A stretch of 64,000 bases of DNA from NCBI RefSeq assembly GCF_030818955.1, contig NZ_JAUTBF010000001.1, positions 1,550,001 through 1,614,000 on the forward strand. Reading direction: 5' to 3'. This DNA is from Microbacterium trichothecenolyticum (lineage in GTDB: Bacteria; Actinomycetota; Actinomycetes; Actinomycetales; Microbacteriaceae). Under the pieces are notes generated by a model, which saw nothing but the letters and a program-made list of their open reading frames with translations, searched no databases and was not told where the DNA came from. Of the stretch, positions 1-7,584 are shown piece by piece. Numbering within the stretch: position 1 is the first letter of the stretch; each line of letters begins with the position of its first letter. Made by a program: the position numbers and the translations under genes.

Positions 1-1212
1 CGCGCCGATCACGAGGGCCGCGATTCGCGCCGCGGTGCGCCGCGCACGCAGAGAGAATCGCGCGCGCGCGACGAACAGCGCCCCCGCCAGCGCCAGGGGA
101 ACGACCACGGTGGCCAGAGCCCACAGCACGTACTCCGCGCCGCTGCCGTCGACCCAGGGGTCGATCTGCAGGCGACCATCGAGGAGCGAGACCACCGGCA
201 GCACCGCGGATGCCACGAGCACGAGCTCCGCGAGGATCCAGGCCGAGCGACGGCCCTGACGCAGGCCCCACGCAGCTACCAGGAGCAGCACCAGCGGCAC
301 GACGGCCAGCAGCGCCGGGCCGGCGCCGCGCGTCATCAGCAGGGCGATCTGCTCGTCGCACACCGTCTCGGCGACCTTGCTGCAGCGCCCGAGCAGCTCG
401 TCGTCATACTGCGTGTAGGCATCGACGACGAGCGAGAGCGGGCCGCGCCCGCCCCCGCTGACGAGCGCGACGAGAGGACCGCTGCCGACCACCGCGACCA
501 ACAGGGCGAGCAGCGTCCGGGTCTCGCGGGTGGAGCTGCGATGCCACGAGCGATGCTCACGGCCGCGCGCGAGCACGCCACCGACGACGAGGCCGATCAC
601 CGCGGTGCTCAGGCGGTACCACGAGTCGGCGTCGCCGGCGTACAGGGCGAACAGCGCCAGGAGCGCGAAACCGACCAGGCGCAGCCGTCGTCGCCACAGC
701 ACCGGCGCGAAGGCGGACGCGGCCATGACCACGCCCGCGATGGGCGTCGTGGGGTCGAGCACCGGCACCTCGGCGGCGACCACGGGCCGCAGATCGCTCA
801 GCGTCCACGCCGCGGCGTGGAAGCCGATCCCCACGACGAGGCCACTCACGCCCAGGACCCCCAGGAGCACGCCGGTCCGACGGGAACCGAGCAGCCGCTC
901 CGCATAGGCCAGCACCGTCAGCGCGAGCAGCACCGACGACGCGGCATCGACCGTCGAATCGGGTACCACCAGGGCCGTGATCAGTGTCCACCACCGTCCG
1001 CTGGAGAAGGTCGCGAGCGGGCCGGCGCCCCACGCGCGAGCGTCTTCGCCCCAGAGCGATCCGGTCGCGGCCGCGGCCGCCAGCACGGCGACCACGACAC
1101 ACAGCGAGACCGGGTTCGCCCGCACGTAGCGCCGGGCGACGGCGGTGAGGGCGCGGGCGCGCAGGCGCATGCGTGAGGGCGCGCTCGAAGGCGGAGGGAA
1201 CGCTTCAGACAT
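1..1212 (-). CDS. MprF-like membrane protein (lysyl-phosphatidylglycerol synthase/flippase family), N-terminal part, cut by window edge
   Basis: The gene reads toward lower coordinates and stays open for 404 codons from an ATG at 1212 to the window edge, so the C-terminus is missing. The visible part is a polytopic membrane region of roughly eight hydrophobic segments. It opens with a basic tail and a rhomboid-like stretch (YVRANPVSL, then GRWWTLITALVVP). This layout matches the N-terminal membrane domain that many actinobacteria fuse to a C-terminal DUF2156 lysyl-phosphatidylglycerol synthase domain, which would modify membrane lipids against cationic peptides. That domain lies outside the window, so the name is an inference. 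A stand-alone rhomboid-like membrane protein is the alternative. The Eis-like gene lies 37 nt upstream on the same strand. Confidence 0.6.
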   Translation of the reverse strand, partial: MSEAFPPPSSAPSRMRLRARALTAVARRYVRANPVSLCVVVAVLAAAAATGSLWGEDARAWGAGPLATFSSGRWWTLITALVVPDSTVDAASSVLLALTVLAYAERLLGSRRTGVLLGVLGVSGLVVGIGFHAAAWTLSDLRPVVAAEVPVLDPTTPIAGVVMAASAFAPVLWRRRLRLVGFALLALFALYAGDADSWYRLSTAVIGLVVGGVLARGREHRSWHRSSTRETRTLLALLVAVVGSGPLVALVSGGGRGPLSLVVDAYTQYDDELLGRCSKVAETVCDEQIALLMTRGAGPALLAVVPLVLLLVAAWGLRQGRRSAWILAELVLVASAVLPVVSLLDGRLQIDPWVDGSGAEYVLWALATVVVPLALAGALFVARARFSLRARRTAARIAALVIGA

Positions 1213-1249
1213 CGGCGGGAGTCTAGAAGAGAAGGCTATGGGCGCGAGG

Positions 1250-2557
1250 TCAGTACCAGATGTCGAGCAACGGAGTCGCGGCGGCGGCGAACGCTGTGTC
1301 GAGGGCTGCCAGGTCGTCGTGGGCGCCGCTGACGGCCCCAGAGGCTGCCAGCTCCGTGGCGCGAACTCCCCCCAGCAGCAGGGATCCCAGCGCCGCCACG
1401 GTCACCTCGACGTCGACGCGGCCCTCATCGGCCGCCTCGACCGTCGCCTCGCCGGAATCGTCGACACGAACCGCCCACGTTCCCGCGGCGAAGCCGAGCG
1501 GGTCGTCGACACGCAGCACGACGTCGAGAGGGGCCGCGTACCGGCGCGAGGTCAACGCGCCCGCCACATCGAGCACGCGCAGCCAGTGGTGGTCGGTGAG
1601 CGTCGCCGTGACGGCACGGCGGTCGGACACCATCCACTGCACGGGCGGCACCGTCGGCTGCAGCGTGGCCTTCACCCGCGCGACAAGGTCATGCTCGATG
1701 GCGAATCGCCACAGCGCCGCCGAAGCCTCGTCGCCGTCGGCGAACAGGGCGCGGATGTCGAGTCGATGCGACGTGTAGTCGTCGCCCGAGCCCTCGTCGA
1801 GCGTGTAGACCAGGATTCCGCGTTCGACACCGTCGAGGTCGCGGTAGGCCACCGCGCGGACTTTCCGGCCGTCCTTCTCATCGGGAGTGAGCCCCGCCAC
1901 GCCGCGCCAGCGCCCCTCCCACCCGGGAACCGAGCCCGGGCGCTGTGTGCGGATGCGCTCGTGCACCGCGCTCACACGCTCGGGCAGGCTCTCGCGCGGG
2001 ACGAAGTCGAGCCGACCCGGGGCGACCGGGCCGATCCAGTGCGCCCGCCGGGTATCGACGACGACGTCACTGGCCCAGGCGGCGGGCGAGAAGCCCCAGC
2101 GCCCGTAAATGGTCGCCTCGGTCACGGTCAGACCCGCGATGGCGTATCCGGCCGCGGCAGCGGTGCGCAGCTCGCCGGTCAGCATGGCGCGTGCGATGCC
2201 GCGCCGACGATGGGTGGGGGCGACGGTCACCGCGCTGATCGCGTACAGCGGCGCGACGCGGCCCGGCGAGACGGTGAGTTCGCTGGGCCAGGAGTCGACC
2301 GTGGCGACCGGGGCGTCGGGTTCGACACCGGCGCGGTCGAACACGCCGATGAGGCGGCGCGAGCGAAGGGCGCGCCGCGCGCTCTCGACCTCGTCCGCCG
2401 ACGGCTCCTCGCCGAGGAATCCCCGGGACACGGAGCGCAGGAACGCCACGAAGCCCTCACCGTCGGCGTCGACGCGTTCGTAGTCGAGACCGGATGCGGA
2501 CAGGATCGCCGCGGACTCGGCATCCGCGGGAAGGGAGAGCGTGTCGATGATCGCCAT
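1250..2557 (-). CDS. eis: Eis-like GNAT N-acetyltransferase
   Basis: The protein has 435 residues, close to the usual Eis length of about 400. An N-terminal GNAT domain holds the acetyl-CoA pyrophosphate loop (VAPTHRRRGIARAML, about 112-126). A second GNAT-like half and a C-terminal sterol-carrier-like domain follow. Tyr151 in TEATIYGRWGF matches the conserved general-acid tyrosine of Eis (Tyr126 in M. tuberculosis). The chain ends in an aromatic residue (DIWY), as expected where the terminal carboxylate serves as general base. Eis enzymes acetylate amines on aminoglycosides and on lysines of peptides and proteins; the substrate here is unknown. The ATG at 2557 lies 6 nt after a TAGGCT hexamer, which suggests a leaderless transcript. 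Confidence 0.75.
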   Translation of the reverse strand: MAIIDTLSLPADAESAAILSASGLDYERVDADGEGFVAFLRSVSRGFLGEEPSADEVESARRALRSRRLIGVFDRAGVEPDAPVATVDSWPSELTVSPGRVAPLYAISAVTVAPTHRRRGIARAMLTGELRTAAAAGYAIAGLTVTEATIYGRWGFSPAAWASDVVVDTRRAHWIGPVAPGRLDFVPRESLPERVSAVHERIRTQRPGSVPGWEGRWRGVAGLTPDEKDGRKVRAVAYRDLDGVERGILVYTLDEGSGDDYTSHRLDIRALFADGDEASAALWRFAIEHDLVARVKATLQPTVPPVQWMVSDRRAVTATLTDHHWLRVLDVAGALTSRRYAAPLDVVLRVDDPLGFAAGTWAVRVDDSGEATVEAADEGRVDVEVTVAALGSLLLGGVRATELAASGAVSGAHDDLAALDTAFAAAATPLLDIWY

Positions 2558-2563
2558 GCCCCC

Positions 2564-2569
2564 AGCCTA
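2564..2569 (-). promoter_or_regulatory. Candidate -10 (TAGGCT) of a leaderless promoter for the Eis-like gene
   Basis: On the minus strand TAGGCT is followed by six bases and then the ATG at 2557, so transcription would begin at or next to the start codon. No clear -35 and no Shine-Dalgarno sequence is visible. Confidence 0.45.
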
Positions 2570-2609
2570 TGGACGACCACCGACACCCGCGCGCCGGGGT
2601 GCCCTCGGG

Positions 2610-2864
2610 TTACGCCGGGAGTCCGTGCGTGGCCTGGACCGCCCGCAGGCGCGAGAGTACCTGGTCGCGGAGTTCGTCCGGAGCTGTTTCTTTGCACGCG
2701 CGCGCGACGACCTCGGTGAGGGTCCGGGCCACGAGGGCCTCGTCCTGGCATCCGGGGCAGTTCTCGAGGTGCTCTCGGATGTCGCTCGCCTCGGTCTTGC
2801 AGACCTCGTTGCGGAGGTACTCCTCCAGGTCTCGTCGGGCCTTGTCGCAGCCGCAGTCGCTCAT
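2610..2864 (-). CDS. rsrA: Zinc-binding anti-sigma factor (RsrA/RshA family)
   Basis: This is an 84-residue protein with the ZAS zinc motif His32-x3-Cys36-x2-Cys39 (HLENCPGC) and further cysteines at 4, 6, 22 and 57. In this family the thiols hold zinc and bind the partner sigma factor. Disulphide stress expels zinc, changes the fold and frees the sigma factor. The ATG overlaps the sigR stop codon as ATGA, so the two are translationally coupled and made in similar amounts. In Streptomyces and Mycobacterium the pair (SigR-RsrA, SigH-RshA) controls thioredoxin, mycothiol and protein-quality genes. Confidence 0.9.
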   Translation of the reverse strand: MSDCGCDKARRDLEEYLRNEVCKTEASDIREHLENCPGCQDEALVARTLTEVVARACKETAPDELRDQVLSRLRAVQATHGLPA

Positions 2865-3547
2865 TTCTTCTCTCCCGTGGCGGCCTGGATGCCGCGCTCT
2901 CTGGCGTAGTCCGACAGCAGGTCGCGCAGCAGCCGCCGGCCGCGGTGCAGGCGGCTCATGACCGTGCCGATCGGGGTCTTCATGATGTCGGCGATCTCCT
3001 GATAGGCGAAGCCCTCGACGTCGGCGAGGTACACCGCCATCCGGAAATCCTCGGGGATCGACTGCAACGCGTCTTTGACCACGGATGCCGGCATGTGGTC
3101 GATCGCCTCGGCCTCGGCGGAGCGGGCACTGCTCGCGGTGGTCGACTCGGCACCGCCGAGCTGCCAGTCCTCCAGATCGTCGATGGCGCTCTGGTAGGGC
3201 TCGCGCTGCTTCTTTCGGTACGTGTTGATGTACGTGTTGGTGAGGATGCGGTACAGCCACGCTTTGAGGTTGGTCCCCTGTGTGAACGACGCCCACGACC
3301 CGAAGGCCTTCACGAAGGTCTCCTGAACGAGGTCGGCCGCGTCGGCGGGGTTGCGGGTCATCCGCATCGCCGCGGCATAGAGCTGGTCCATGAAGGGCAG
3401 CGCCTGCTCTTCGAACTGTGCGCGGGGCTCCACCTCGAGCGGGCCCGCCTTCGCCGTGTCGTCCATTGCGCGCCAGTCTACGTCGGGCATCGCGAGGGTC
3501 ACCGGGGTGGCCTCGGCGATCCCATCGCGCTCGAGAAGTGCGGTCAC
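2861..3547 (-). CDS. sigR: ECF sigma factor SigR/SigH (thiol-oxidative and heat stress)
   Basis: Region 2 ([20 protein letters not shown], then [16 protein letters not shown]) and region 4 ([20 protein letters not shown]) are near-identical to SigH/SigR. The GTG at 3547 (228 aa) is preferred because GAAAGGGGA lies 6 nt upstream of it and a SigR-type promoter starts just before that. An ATG at 3466 would give a shorter 201-aa form that begins close to the conserved domain and has no clear ribosome site. Streptomyces makes both a stable short SigR and an unstable N-terminally extended form from its autoregulated promoter. The 27-residue extension here could be analogous; that is inference. rsrA overlaps downstream and aroA is divergent. 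Confidence 0.9.
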   Translation of the reverse strand: MTALLERDGIAEATPVTLAMPDVDWRAMDDTAKAGPLEVEPRAQFEEQALPFMDQLYAAAMRMTRNPADAADLVQETFVKAFGSWASFTQGTNLKAWLYRILTNTYINTYRKKQREPYQSAIDDLEDWQLGGAESTTASSARSAEAEAIDHMPASVVKDALQSIPEDFRMAVYLADVEGFAYQEIADIMKTPIGTVMSRLHRGRRLLRDLLSDYARERGIQAATGEKK

Positions 3548-3564
3548 GTGTCGTCCCCTTTCAG

Positions 3565-3570
3565 TACGCT
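3565..3570 (+). promoter_or_regulatory. Candidate -10 (TACGCT) of a leaderless aroA promoter
   Basis: TACGCT is followed by eight bases and the aroA ATG at 3579, with no ribosome-binding site between them. It overlaps the opposing sigR promoter. Confidence 0.4.
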
Positions 3571-3573
3571 TAG

Positions 3574-3599
3574 AACCCATGACTCCCCTCGGGTATTCC
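3574..3599 (-). promoter_or_regulatory. SigR-type autoregulatory promoter of sigR
   Basis: On the minus strand GGAAT (3599-3595) is separated by exactly 18 bases from GTT (3576-3574). This is a perfect match to the GGAAT-N18-GTT consensus of SigR/SigH promoters. Transcription would start near 3567, about 20 nt before the GTG at 3547, leaving room for the AAAGGGG ribosome site. The -35 lies inside the first codons of aroA and the -10 faces the aroA -10 hexamer, so the two promoters overlap back to back. Confidence 0.8.
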
Positions 3600-4925
3600 C
3601 CTTCAGCCGCCACTCCCCGCGGTGCGTGGGACGCGCCCGTCGCCACCGGCCCCGTGGATGCCACGGTCACGGTGCCCGGATCGAAGTCCCTGACCAATCG
3701 CGAACTCGTCCTGGCGGCCATCGCCGACGGGCCGGGCACGCTCCACGCGCCGCTGCACTCCGACGACTCCGCGCGCATGATCGACTCCCTGCGCGCCCTC
3801 GGCGTGGGCATCGACGAGATCGACACCGACTCGCCCTTCGGACCCGACCTGCTCGTCACCCCACCCGCGTCGTTCGCGGGCGCATCCACCGTCGACTGCG
3901 GCCAGGCGGGCACCGTCATGCGCTTCGTCGCGCCTCTCGCGGGGCTCGCGCGCGGCGATGTCGACGTCACGGCCCACGAGAGCGCGTTGCACCGACCCAT
4001 GGGCGCGATGATCAAGGCGCTGCGCGACGTCGGCGTCGACATCGACGACGGCGGGCACTGGGCCCTGCCCTTCACGGTGCGCGGTCACGGACACGTGCGC
4101 GGCGGCGAGGTCGAGATCGACGCCAGCCAGTCCAGTCAGTTCGTCTCGGGTCTGCTGATGGCCGCCCCGCGTTTCGACGTGGGTCTGCGCCTGCGACACA
4201 TCGGCTCCCGTCTGCCGAGCATCCCGCACATCGACATGACCGTCGAGGCGCTCGCCCATCGCGGCATCCACGTCGAACGCCCCAGCCCCGGCGAATGGAT
4301 CGTGCCGGCCGGCCCCGTCCGCGCGAAAGACGTCGCGATCGAGCCCGACCTCTCCAACGCGGCGCCCTTCCTGGCGGCGGCCATGGTCACGGGCGGCTCG
4401 GTCACCGTCACGGGCTGGCCGCTGCACAGCACGCAGCCGGGCGCGCTGCTGGGCGACATCCTGACCGAGATGGGCGCGCGCGTCAGCCGACGTGCGGGGG
4501 CGCTCACCGTCTCGGCGGGTGAGGGCATCAGCGGCGTCGAGCTCGACCTGACGGCGGCGGGCGAGCTCGCGCCGACCCTGTTCGGCCTCGCCGCCTTCGC
4601 GGACGGCCCCACCACGCTGCACGGCATCGGGCACATCCGCGGACACGAGACCGACCGCATCGCCGCCCTGGTCGGCAACCTCCGCTCGCTCGGCGGCGAG
4701 GCGCACGAGCTCGAAGACGGGATCCGCATCGTGCCCCAGCCCCTGCGCGGCGGCGAGTGGAAGGCGCACCACGACCACCGCCTCGCCACCACGGGCGCGC
4801 TCATCGGCCTGCGGGTGCCCGACGTCGAGATCGACGACATCGGCACGACCGCCAAGACGCTCCCCCAGTTCGCCGCGCTGTGGCGCGCGATGCTCGGTCT
4901 GGATGCGACGGATGCCGTGGGCTGA
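3579..4925 (+). CDS. aroA: 3-phosphoshikimate 1-carboxyvinyltransferase (EPSP synthase)
   Basis: AroA joins shikimate-3-phosphate and phosphoenolpyruvate to form EPSP, the sixth step of the cytoplasmic shikimate pathway to aromatic amino acids. The 448-residue chain carries the N-terminal signature [16 protein letters not shown], the phosphoenolpyruvate-binding segment [14 protein letters not shown], and the C-terminal [15 protein letters not shown] and [15 protein letters not shown]. The ATG at 3579 lacks a Shine-Dalgarno sequence but sits 8 nt after a -10-like hexamer, so the message may be leaderless. rsgA follows after 3 nt in one operon. Neighbouring sigR and aroA is also seen in mycobacteria. 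Confidence 0.95.
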   Translation: MTPLGYSPSAATPRGAWDAPVATGPVDATVTVPGSKSLTNRELVLAAIADGPGTLHAPLHSDDSARMIDSLRALGVGIDEIDTDSPFGPDLLVTPPASFAGASTVDCGQAGTVMRFVAPLAGLARGDVDVTAHESALHRPMGAMIKALRDVGVDIDDGGHWALPFTVRGHGHVRGGEVEIDASQSSQFVSGLLMAAPRFDVGLRLRHIGSRLPSIPHIDMTVEALAHRGIHVERPSPGEWIVPAGPVRAKDVAIEPDLSNAAPFLAAAMVTGGSVTVTGWPLHSTQPGALLGDILTEMGARVSRRAGALTVSAGEGISGVELDLTAAGELAPTLFGLAAFADGPTTLHGIGHIRGHETDRIAALVGNLRSLGGEAHELEDGIRIVPQPLRGGEWKAHHDHRLATTGALIGLRVPDVEIDDIGTTAKTLPQFAALWRAMLGLDATDAVG

Positions 4926-4928
4926 CGC

Positions 4929-5987
4929 GTGAGCTGGCTCGACGACGACGGCGACGACGACCTCGACTACGACGAGTCGTCGATCCGGGTACGACCCAAC
5001 CCCAAGGCCAACCGTCCGCGCACCAAGCGCCGCCCCGCCCATGCCGACGCGCGCATCGCCCGCGTGCTCGGCGTCGACCGCGGCCGCTACACGGTGCTCG
5101 TCGACGAAGACGGCCCCGACGAACGTCGCGTTCTCGCCACGCGGGCCCGCGAGTTGCGCAAGCAGCCGATCGTCAACGGCGACCGGGCGCGCGTGGTCGG
5201 CGACCTCTCGGGCGACGAAGGGACGCTGAGCCGCATCGTCGGTATCGAGGAGCGCACCTCGCTCCTGCGCCGCAGCGCCGACGACACCGACCAGGTGGAG
5301 CGCGTCATCGTCGCCAACGCCGACCAGATGCTCATCGTCGTCGCGGCGGCCGACCCGGAGCCCCGCGAACGCCTCGTCGACCGCTATCTCGTCGCGGCGC
5401 TGGATGCCGGCATCCGTCCCCTGCTGGTGGTGACGAAGACCGATCTGGCCGACCCGAGCGAGTTCCTGTCGCACTTCGCCGGGATCGATCTGCGCGTGTT
5501 CACCAGTGCGCGTGACGAGATGCCCCTGGATGCCATCGGCGAGGCCATCGCGGGACACTCCACGGTCTTCGTCGGGCACTCCGGCGTCGGCAAGTCGACG
5601 CTCGTCAACGCGCTGACCGGGTCGGAGCGTGCCACCGGGCACGTCAACACCGTGACCGGTCGCGGCCGTCACACCTCGTCGTCGGCGGTGTCGCTGCGCT
5701 ATCGGGGTCCGGCCGGCACGGGGTGGGTCATCGATACGCCGGGTGTCCGCTCGTTCGGCCTCGGCCACGTCGACCCGGCGCACGTGCTCGGCGCCTTCAC
5801 CGACCTCGCCGAGGTCGCCGAGAACTGTCCCCGCGGGTGCACCCACCTGCCCGATGCGCCGGACTGCGCGATCGCCGAAGCCGTGGCATCCGGGCGCCTC
5901 GGGCCGGGCGCCGCGGCGCGCCTGGACTCCCTGCATCGACTGTTGACCACGTTCGAGACCATCCAGCGTTCTAGGCTGGAGGGGTGA
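4929..5987 (+). CDS. rsgA: Ribosome small-subunit-dependent GTPase A
   Basis: RsgA is a circularly permuted GTPase that acts late in 30S subunit maturation. The 352-residue chain has an acidic N-terminal tail, an OB-fold region, then the permuted G motifs: G4 (TKTD), G1 (GHSGVGKSTLVNAL) and G3 (DTPG). A C-terminal zinc knuckle follows (CPRGCTHLPDAPDC, about 302-315). The GTG start is 3 nt after the aroA stop. The last codons overlap the bcp start as GTGA and also contain a possible bcp promoter. Confidence 0.93.
   Translation: MSWLDDDGDDDLDYDESSIRVRPNPKANRPRTKRRPAHADARIARVLGVDRGRYTVLVDEDGPDERRVLATRARELRKQPIVNGDRARVVGDLSGDEGTLSRIVGIEERTSLLRRSADDTDQVERVIVANADQMLIVVAAADPEPRERLVDRYLVAALDAGIRPLLVVTKTDLADPSEFLSHFAGIDLRVFTSARDEMPLDAIGEAIAGHSTVFVGHSGVGKSTLVNALTGSERATGHVNTVTGRGRHTSSSAVSLRYRGPAGTGWVIDTPGVRSFGLGHVDPAHVLGAFTDLAEVAENCPRGCTHLPDAPDCAIAEAVASGRLGPGAAARLDSLHRLLTTFETIQRSRLEG
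5972..5977 (+). promoter_or_regulatory. Candidate internal promoter (-10 TAGGCT) for bcp
   Basis: TAGGCT inside the 3' end of rsgA lies six bases before the GTG of bcp. The GGAGG between them could also act as a ribosome site on the longer aroA-rsgA message. Confidence 0.35.
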
Positions 5988-6457
5988 CGAATCTCGAAAA
6001 GGGCGATACTGCGCCCGAATTCACCCTGTTGGACCAGGACGAGCACCCCGTCTCGCTGAGCGATTTCCGCGGACGCCGCGTGATCCTGTACTTCTACCCG
6101 GCAGCCCAGACACCGGGATGCACCACCCAGGCGTGCGACTTCCGCGACAGCCTCGCCTCGCTGCAGGGTGCCGGGTACACCGTGCTGGGCATCTCGCGCG
6201 ATCTGCCCGAGAAGCTGCGTGCCTTCCGCGACAGCGACGGGCTCACCTTCCCGCTGCTGAGCGACCCCGATCACGCCGTGCACGAGGCGTACGGCGCGTG
6301 GGGCGAGAAGCAGAACTACGGCAAGACGATCACCGGCGTGCTGCGTTCGACTTTCGTGGTCGACGAAGAGGGCGACATCGTCGAGGCGCTCTACAACGTC
6401 AAGGCGACCGGGCACGTCGCCCGTCTGCGCAAGACCCTCGGTCTCGCCACCGCCTGA
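5984..6457 (+). CDS. bcp: Thioredoxin-dependent peroxiredoxin, BCP/PrxQ family
   Basis: This 157-residue cytoplasmic thiol peroxidase reduces hydrogen peroxide and organic peroxides. The peroxidatic Cys46 lies in TPGCTTQACDF, and Cys51, five residues on, is the usual resolving cysteine of PrxQ enzymes. A conserved Arg occurs near the C-terminal part (VLRSTFVVD). The GTG overlaps the rsgA stop and has GGAGG just upstream. Sitting beside sigR-rsrA fits a thiol-stress role, although no SigR consensus is visible in front of it. A strong hairpin follows the gene. Confidence 0.92.
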   Translation: MTNLEKGDTAPEFTLLDQDEHPVSLSDFRGRRVILYFYPAAQTPGCTTQACDFRDSLASLQGAGYTVLGISRDLPEKLRAFRDSDGLTFPLLSDPDHAVHEAYGAWGEKQNYGKTITGVLRSTFVVDEEGDIVEALYNVKATGHVARLRKTLGLATA

Positions 6458-6470
6458 CATCGGATGCCAC

Positions 6471-6502
6471 GACCCCGCCCCGCGATCCGCGGCGGCGGGG
6501 TC
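6471..6502. terminator. Inverted repeat, probable terminator of aroA-rsgA-bcp
   Basis: GACCCCGCC (6471-6479) pairs with GGCGGGGTC (6494-6502) around a further CCGCG/CGCGG inner stem, 14 nt after the bcp stop. It lies between convergent genes and could serve both. Confidence 0.65.
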
Positions 6503-6546
6503 TTCGCGTCGGCGGGGGTATCGGCGCTGTCGTGGGCGCTCGGGCG

Positions 6547-6927
6547 TCAGTCGTCGTCGCGAGGGCGCGGCGCTGCCGCGCGCACCGCCAGCACGAGCAG
6601 CACGAGCACGACGACCGCGGGGGTGGCGATCAGCGCCGCGAGGCCGGGCGCGGCCCACTCCCCCGTCACCGCGCCGATCGCCACCGACAGGATGAGCAGC
6701 TGCGTGACGATGCCCCCCGATCGACCCGCCGACACGTCGCGCGCGGTGGCCACGGCGAACGCGCCGACGATCGCGGCGCCGATCACGGTGAGCACGATCA
6801 GCGCGATGGAGCTGACCGCGGAGTCGGTGTCGCCACCGAGCAGGGCGACGATCTGCCATCCGGCGAGGGCCAGGATGCCGAGGCCCTCGAGCGCCAGGAA
6901 GGTCGCGGCCGCCAGACGAACGGGCAT
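6547..6927 (-). CDS. Small four-helix membrane protein, function unknown
   Basis: The protein has 126 residues and four hydrophobic segments (about 8-30, 40-62, 72-88 and 95-116), and ends in a charged RPRDDD tail. I recognise no catalytic motif. It is transcribed alone, convergent to bcp and divergent from whiB1. A GAAAGG sequence lies upstream of the ATG at 6927. Small integral membrane proteins of this type are common hypothetical genes in Microbacteriaceae. Confidence 0.75.
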   Translation of the reverse strand: MPVRLAAATFLALEGLGILALAGWQIVALLGGDTDSAVSSIALIVLTVIGAAIVGAFAVATARDVSAGRSGGIVTQLLILSVAIGAVTGEWAAPGLAALIATPAVVVLVLLVLAVRAAAPRPRDDD

Positions 6928-7010
6928 CGAAAAGGCCTTTCGCGCAGCACAGGATCGCCGTTACGTTCTGGAAACCTGCCGGTTACCTCTTGATCAGGCG
7001 GAATCGCTAT

Positions 7011-7075
7011 GGGAGCATGGAACAAGCCGTGTGCTCCCACAGCGAAGTGGGGCGAGCGATCGCTCGCGTTCCCAC
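7011..7075 (+). promoter_or_regulatory. Two inverted repeats in the region upstream of whiB1
   Basis: GGGAGCA (7011-7017) pairs with TGCTCCC (7032-7038). A perfect 16-base palindrome, GCGAGCGATCGCTCGC (7052-7067), is extended by GTGGG (7047-7051) against CCCAC (7071-7075). Both lie in the 212-bp gap before whiB1. They could be regulator sites or leader RNA hairpins; the sequence does not decide which. Confidence 0.45.
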
Positions 7076-7139
7076 CAGGGTACCGGACCCGATAGCCGGT
7101 GCCGAATCGACCACATTTTCTGTTACAAGGAGCACCCCT

Positions 7140-7388
7140 ATGGATTGGCGCGACAAAGCAGCCTGCCTGACCGTCGACCCCGAACTGTTCTTCCCGGTCG
7201 GTAACACCGGCCCCGCGGTCGACCAGATCGAGAAGGCCAAGTCGGTCTGCGCGCGCTGCACCGTCACCGAGGTCTGCCTGCAGTACGCCCTCGAGTCCGG
7301 CCAGGACTCGGGCGTGTGGGGTGGCCTGAGCGAAGACGAGCGCCGTGCCCTCAAGCGTCGCGCGGCTCGCGCCCGCCGCGCGTCCTGA
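7140..7388 (+). CDS. whiB1: WhiB1-family iron-sulphur transcription regulator
   Basis: The 82-residue protein opens with MDWRDKAAC, the WhiB1 hallmark. Cys9, Cys37, Cys40 and Cys46 bind the [4Fe-4S] cluster, followed by the GVWGG turn and a basic DNA-binding tail (ERRALKRRAARARR). M. tuberculosis WhiB1 is essential, binds the principal sigma factor, and its cluster reacts with nitric oxide. AAGGAG is placed 7 nt before the ATG. The gene is monocistronic with a strong terminator, and pdtaS lies convergent just beyond it, the same pairing as Rv3219-Rv3220c. Confidence 0.95.
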   Translation: MDWRDKAACLTVDPELFFPVGNTGPAVDQIEKAKSVCARCTVTEVCLQYALESGQDSGVWGGLSEDERRALKRRAARARRAS

Positions 7389-7405
7389 CACACGGCACCC
7401 GCCGC

Positions 7406-7443
7406 ACGACGAAGCCCGTCCCTCCGGGGGCGGGCTTCGTCGT
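7406..7443. terminator. Strong hairpin terminator after whiB1
   Basis: ACGACGAAGCCCG (7406-7418) pairs perfectly with CGGGCTTCGTCGT (7431-7443), giving a 13-bp stem and 12-nt loop, 17 nt after the whiB1 stop. The remaining 140 bp to the pdtaS stop hold nothing I recognise. Confidence 0.8.
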
Positions 7444-7584
7444 GTCCCGATGGAGCCGCACGTATCCTCGGCGATACGCACAACTTCCGTGCGGAGGCTC
7501 GTCCCGGCCGCGGAAGATACGCGCATCACGGAGGTCCTGCACGTCGACCGCCACACGGCCGTCGAGCTCGGACGATGCCACGGC

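Noticed and set aside
7000..7045. A second SigR promoter (GGAAT near 7000) before whiB1
   Set aside because: No GTT occurs at the required 18-base distance.
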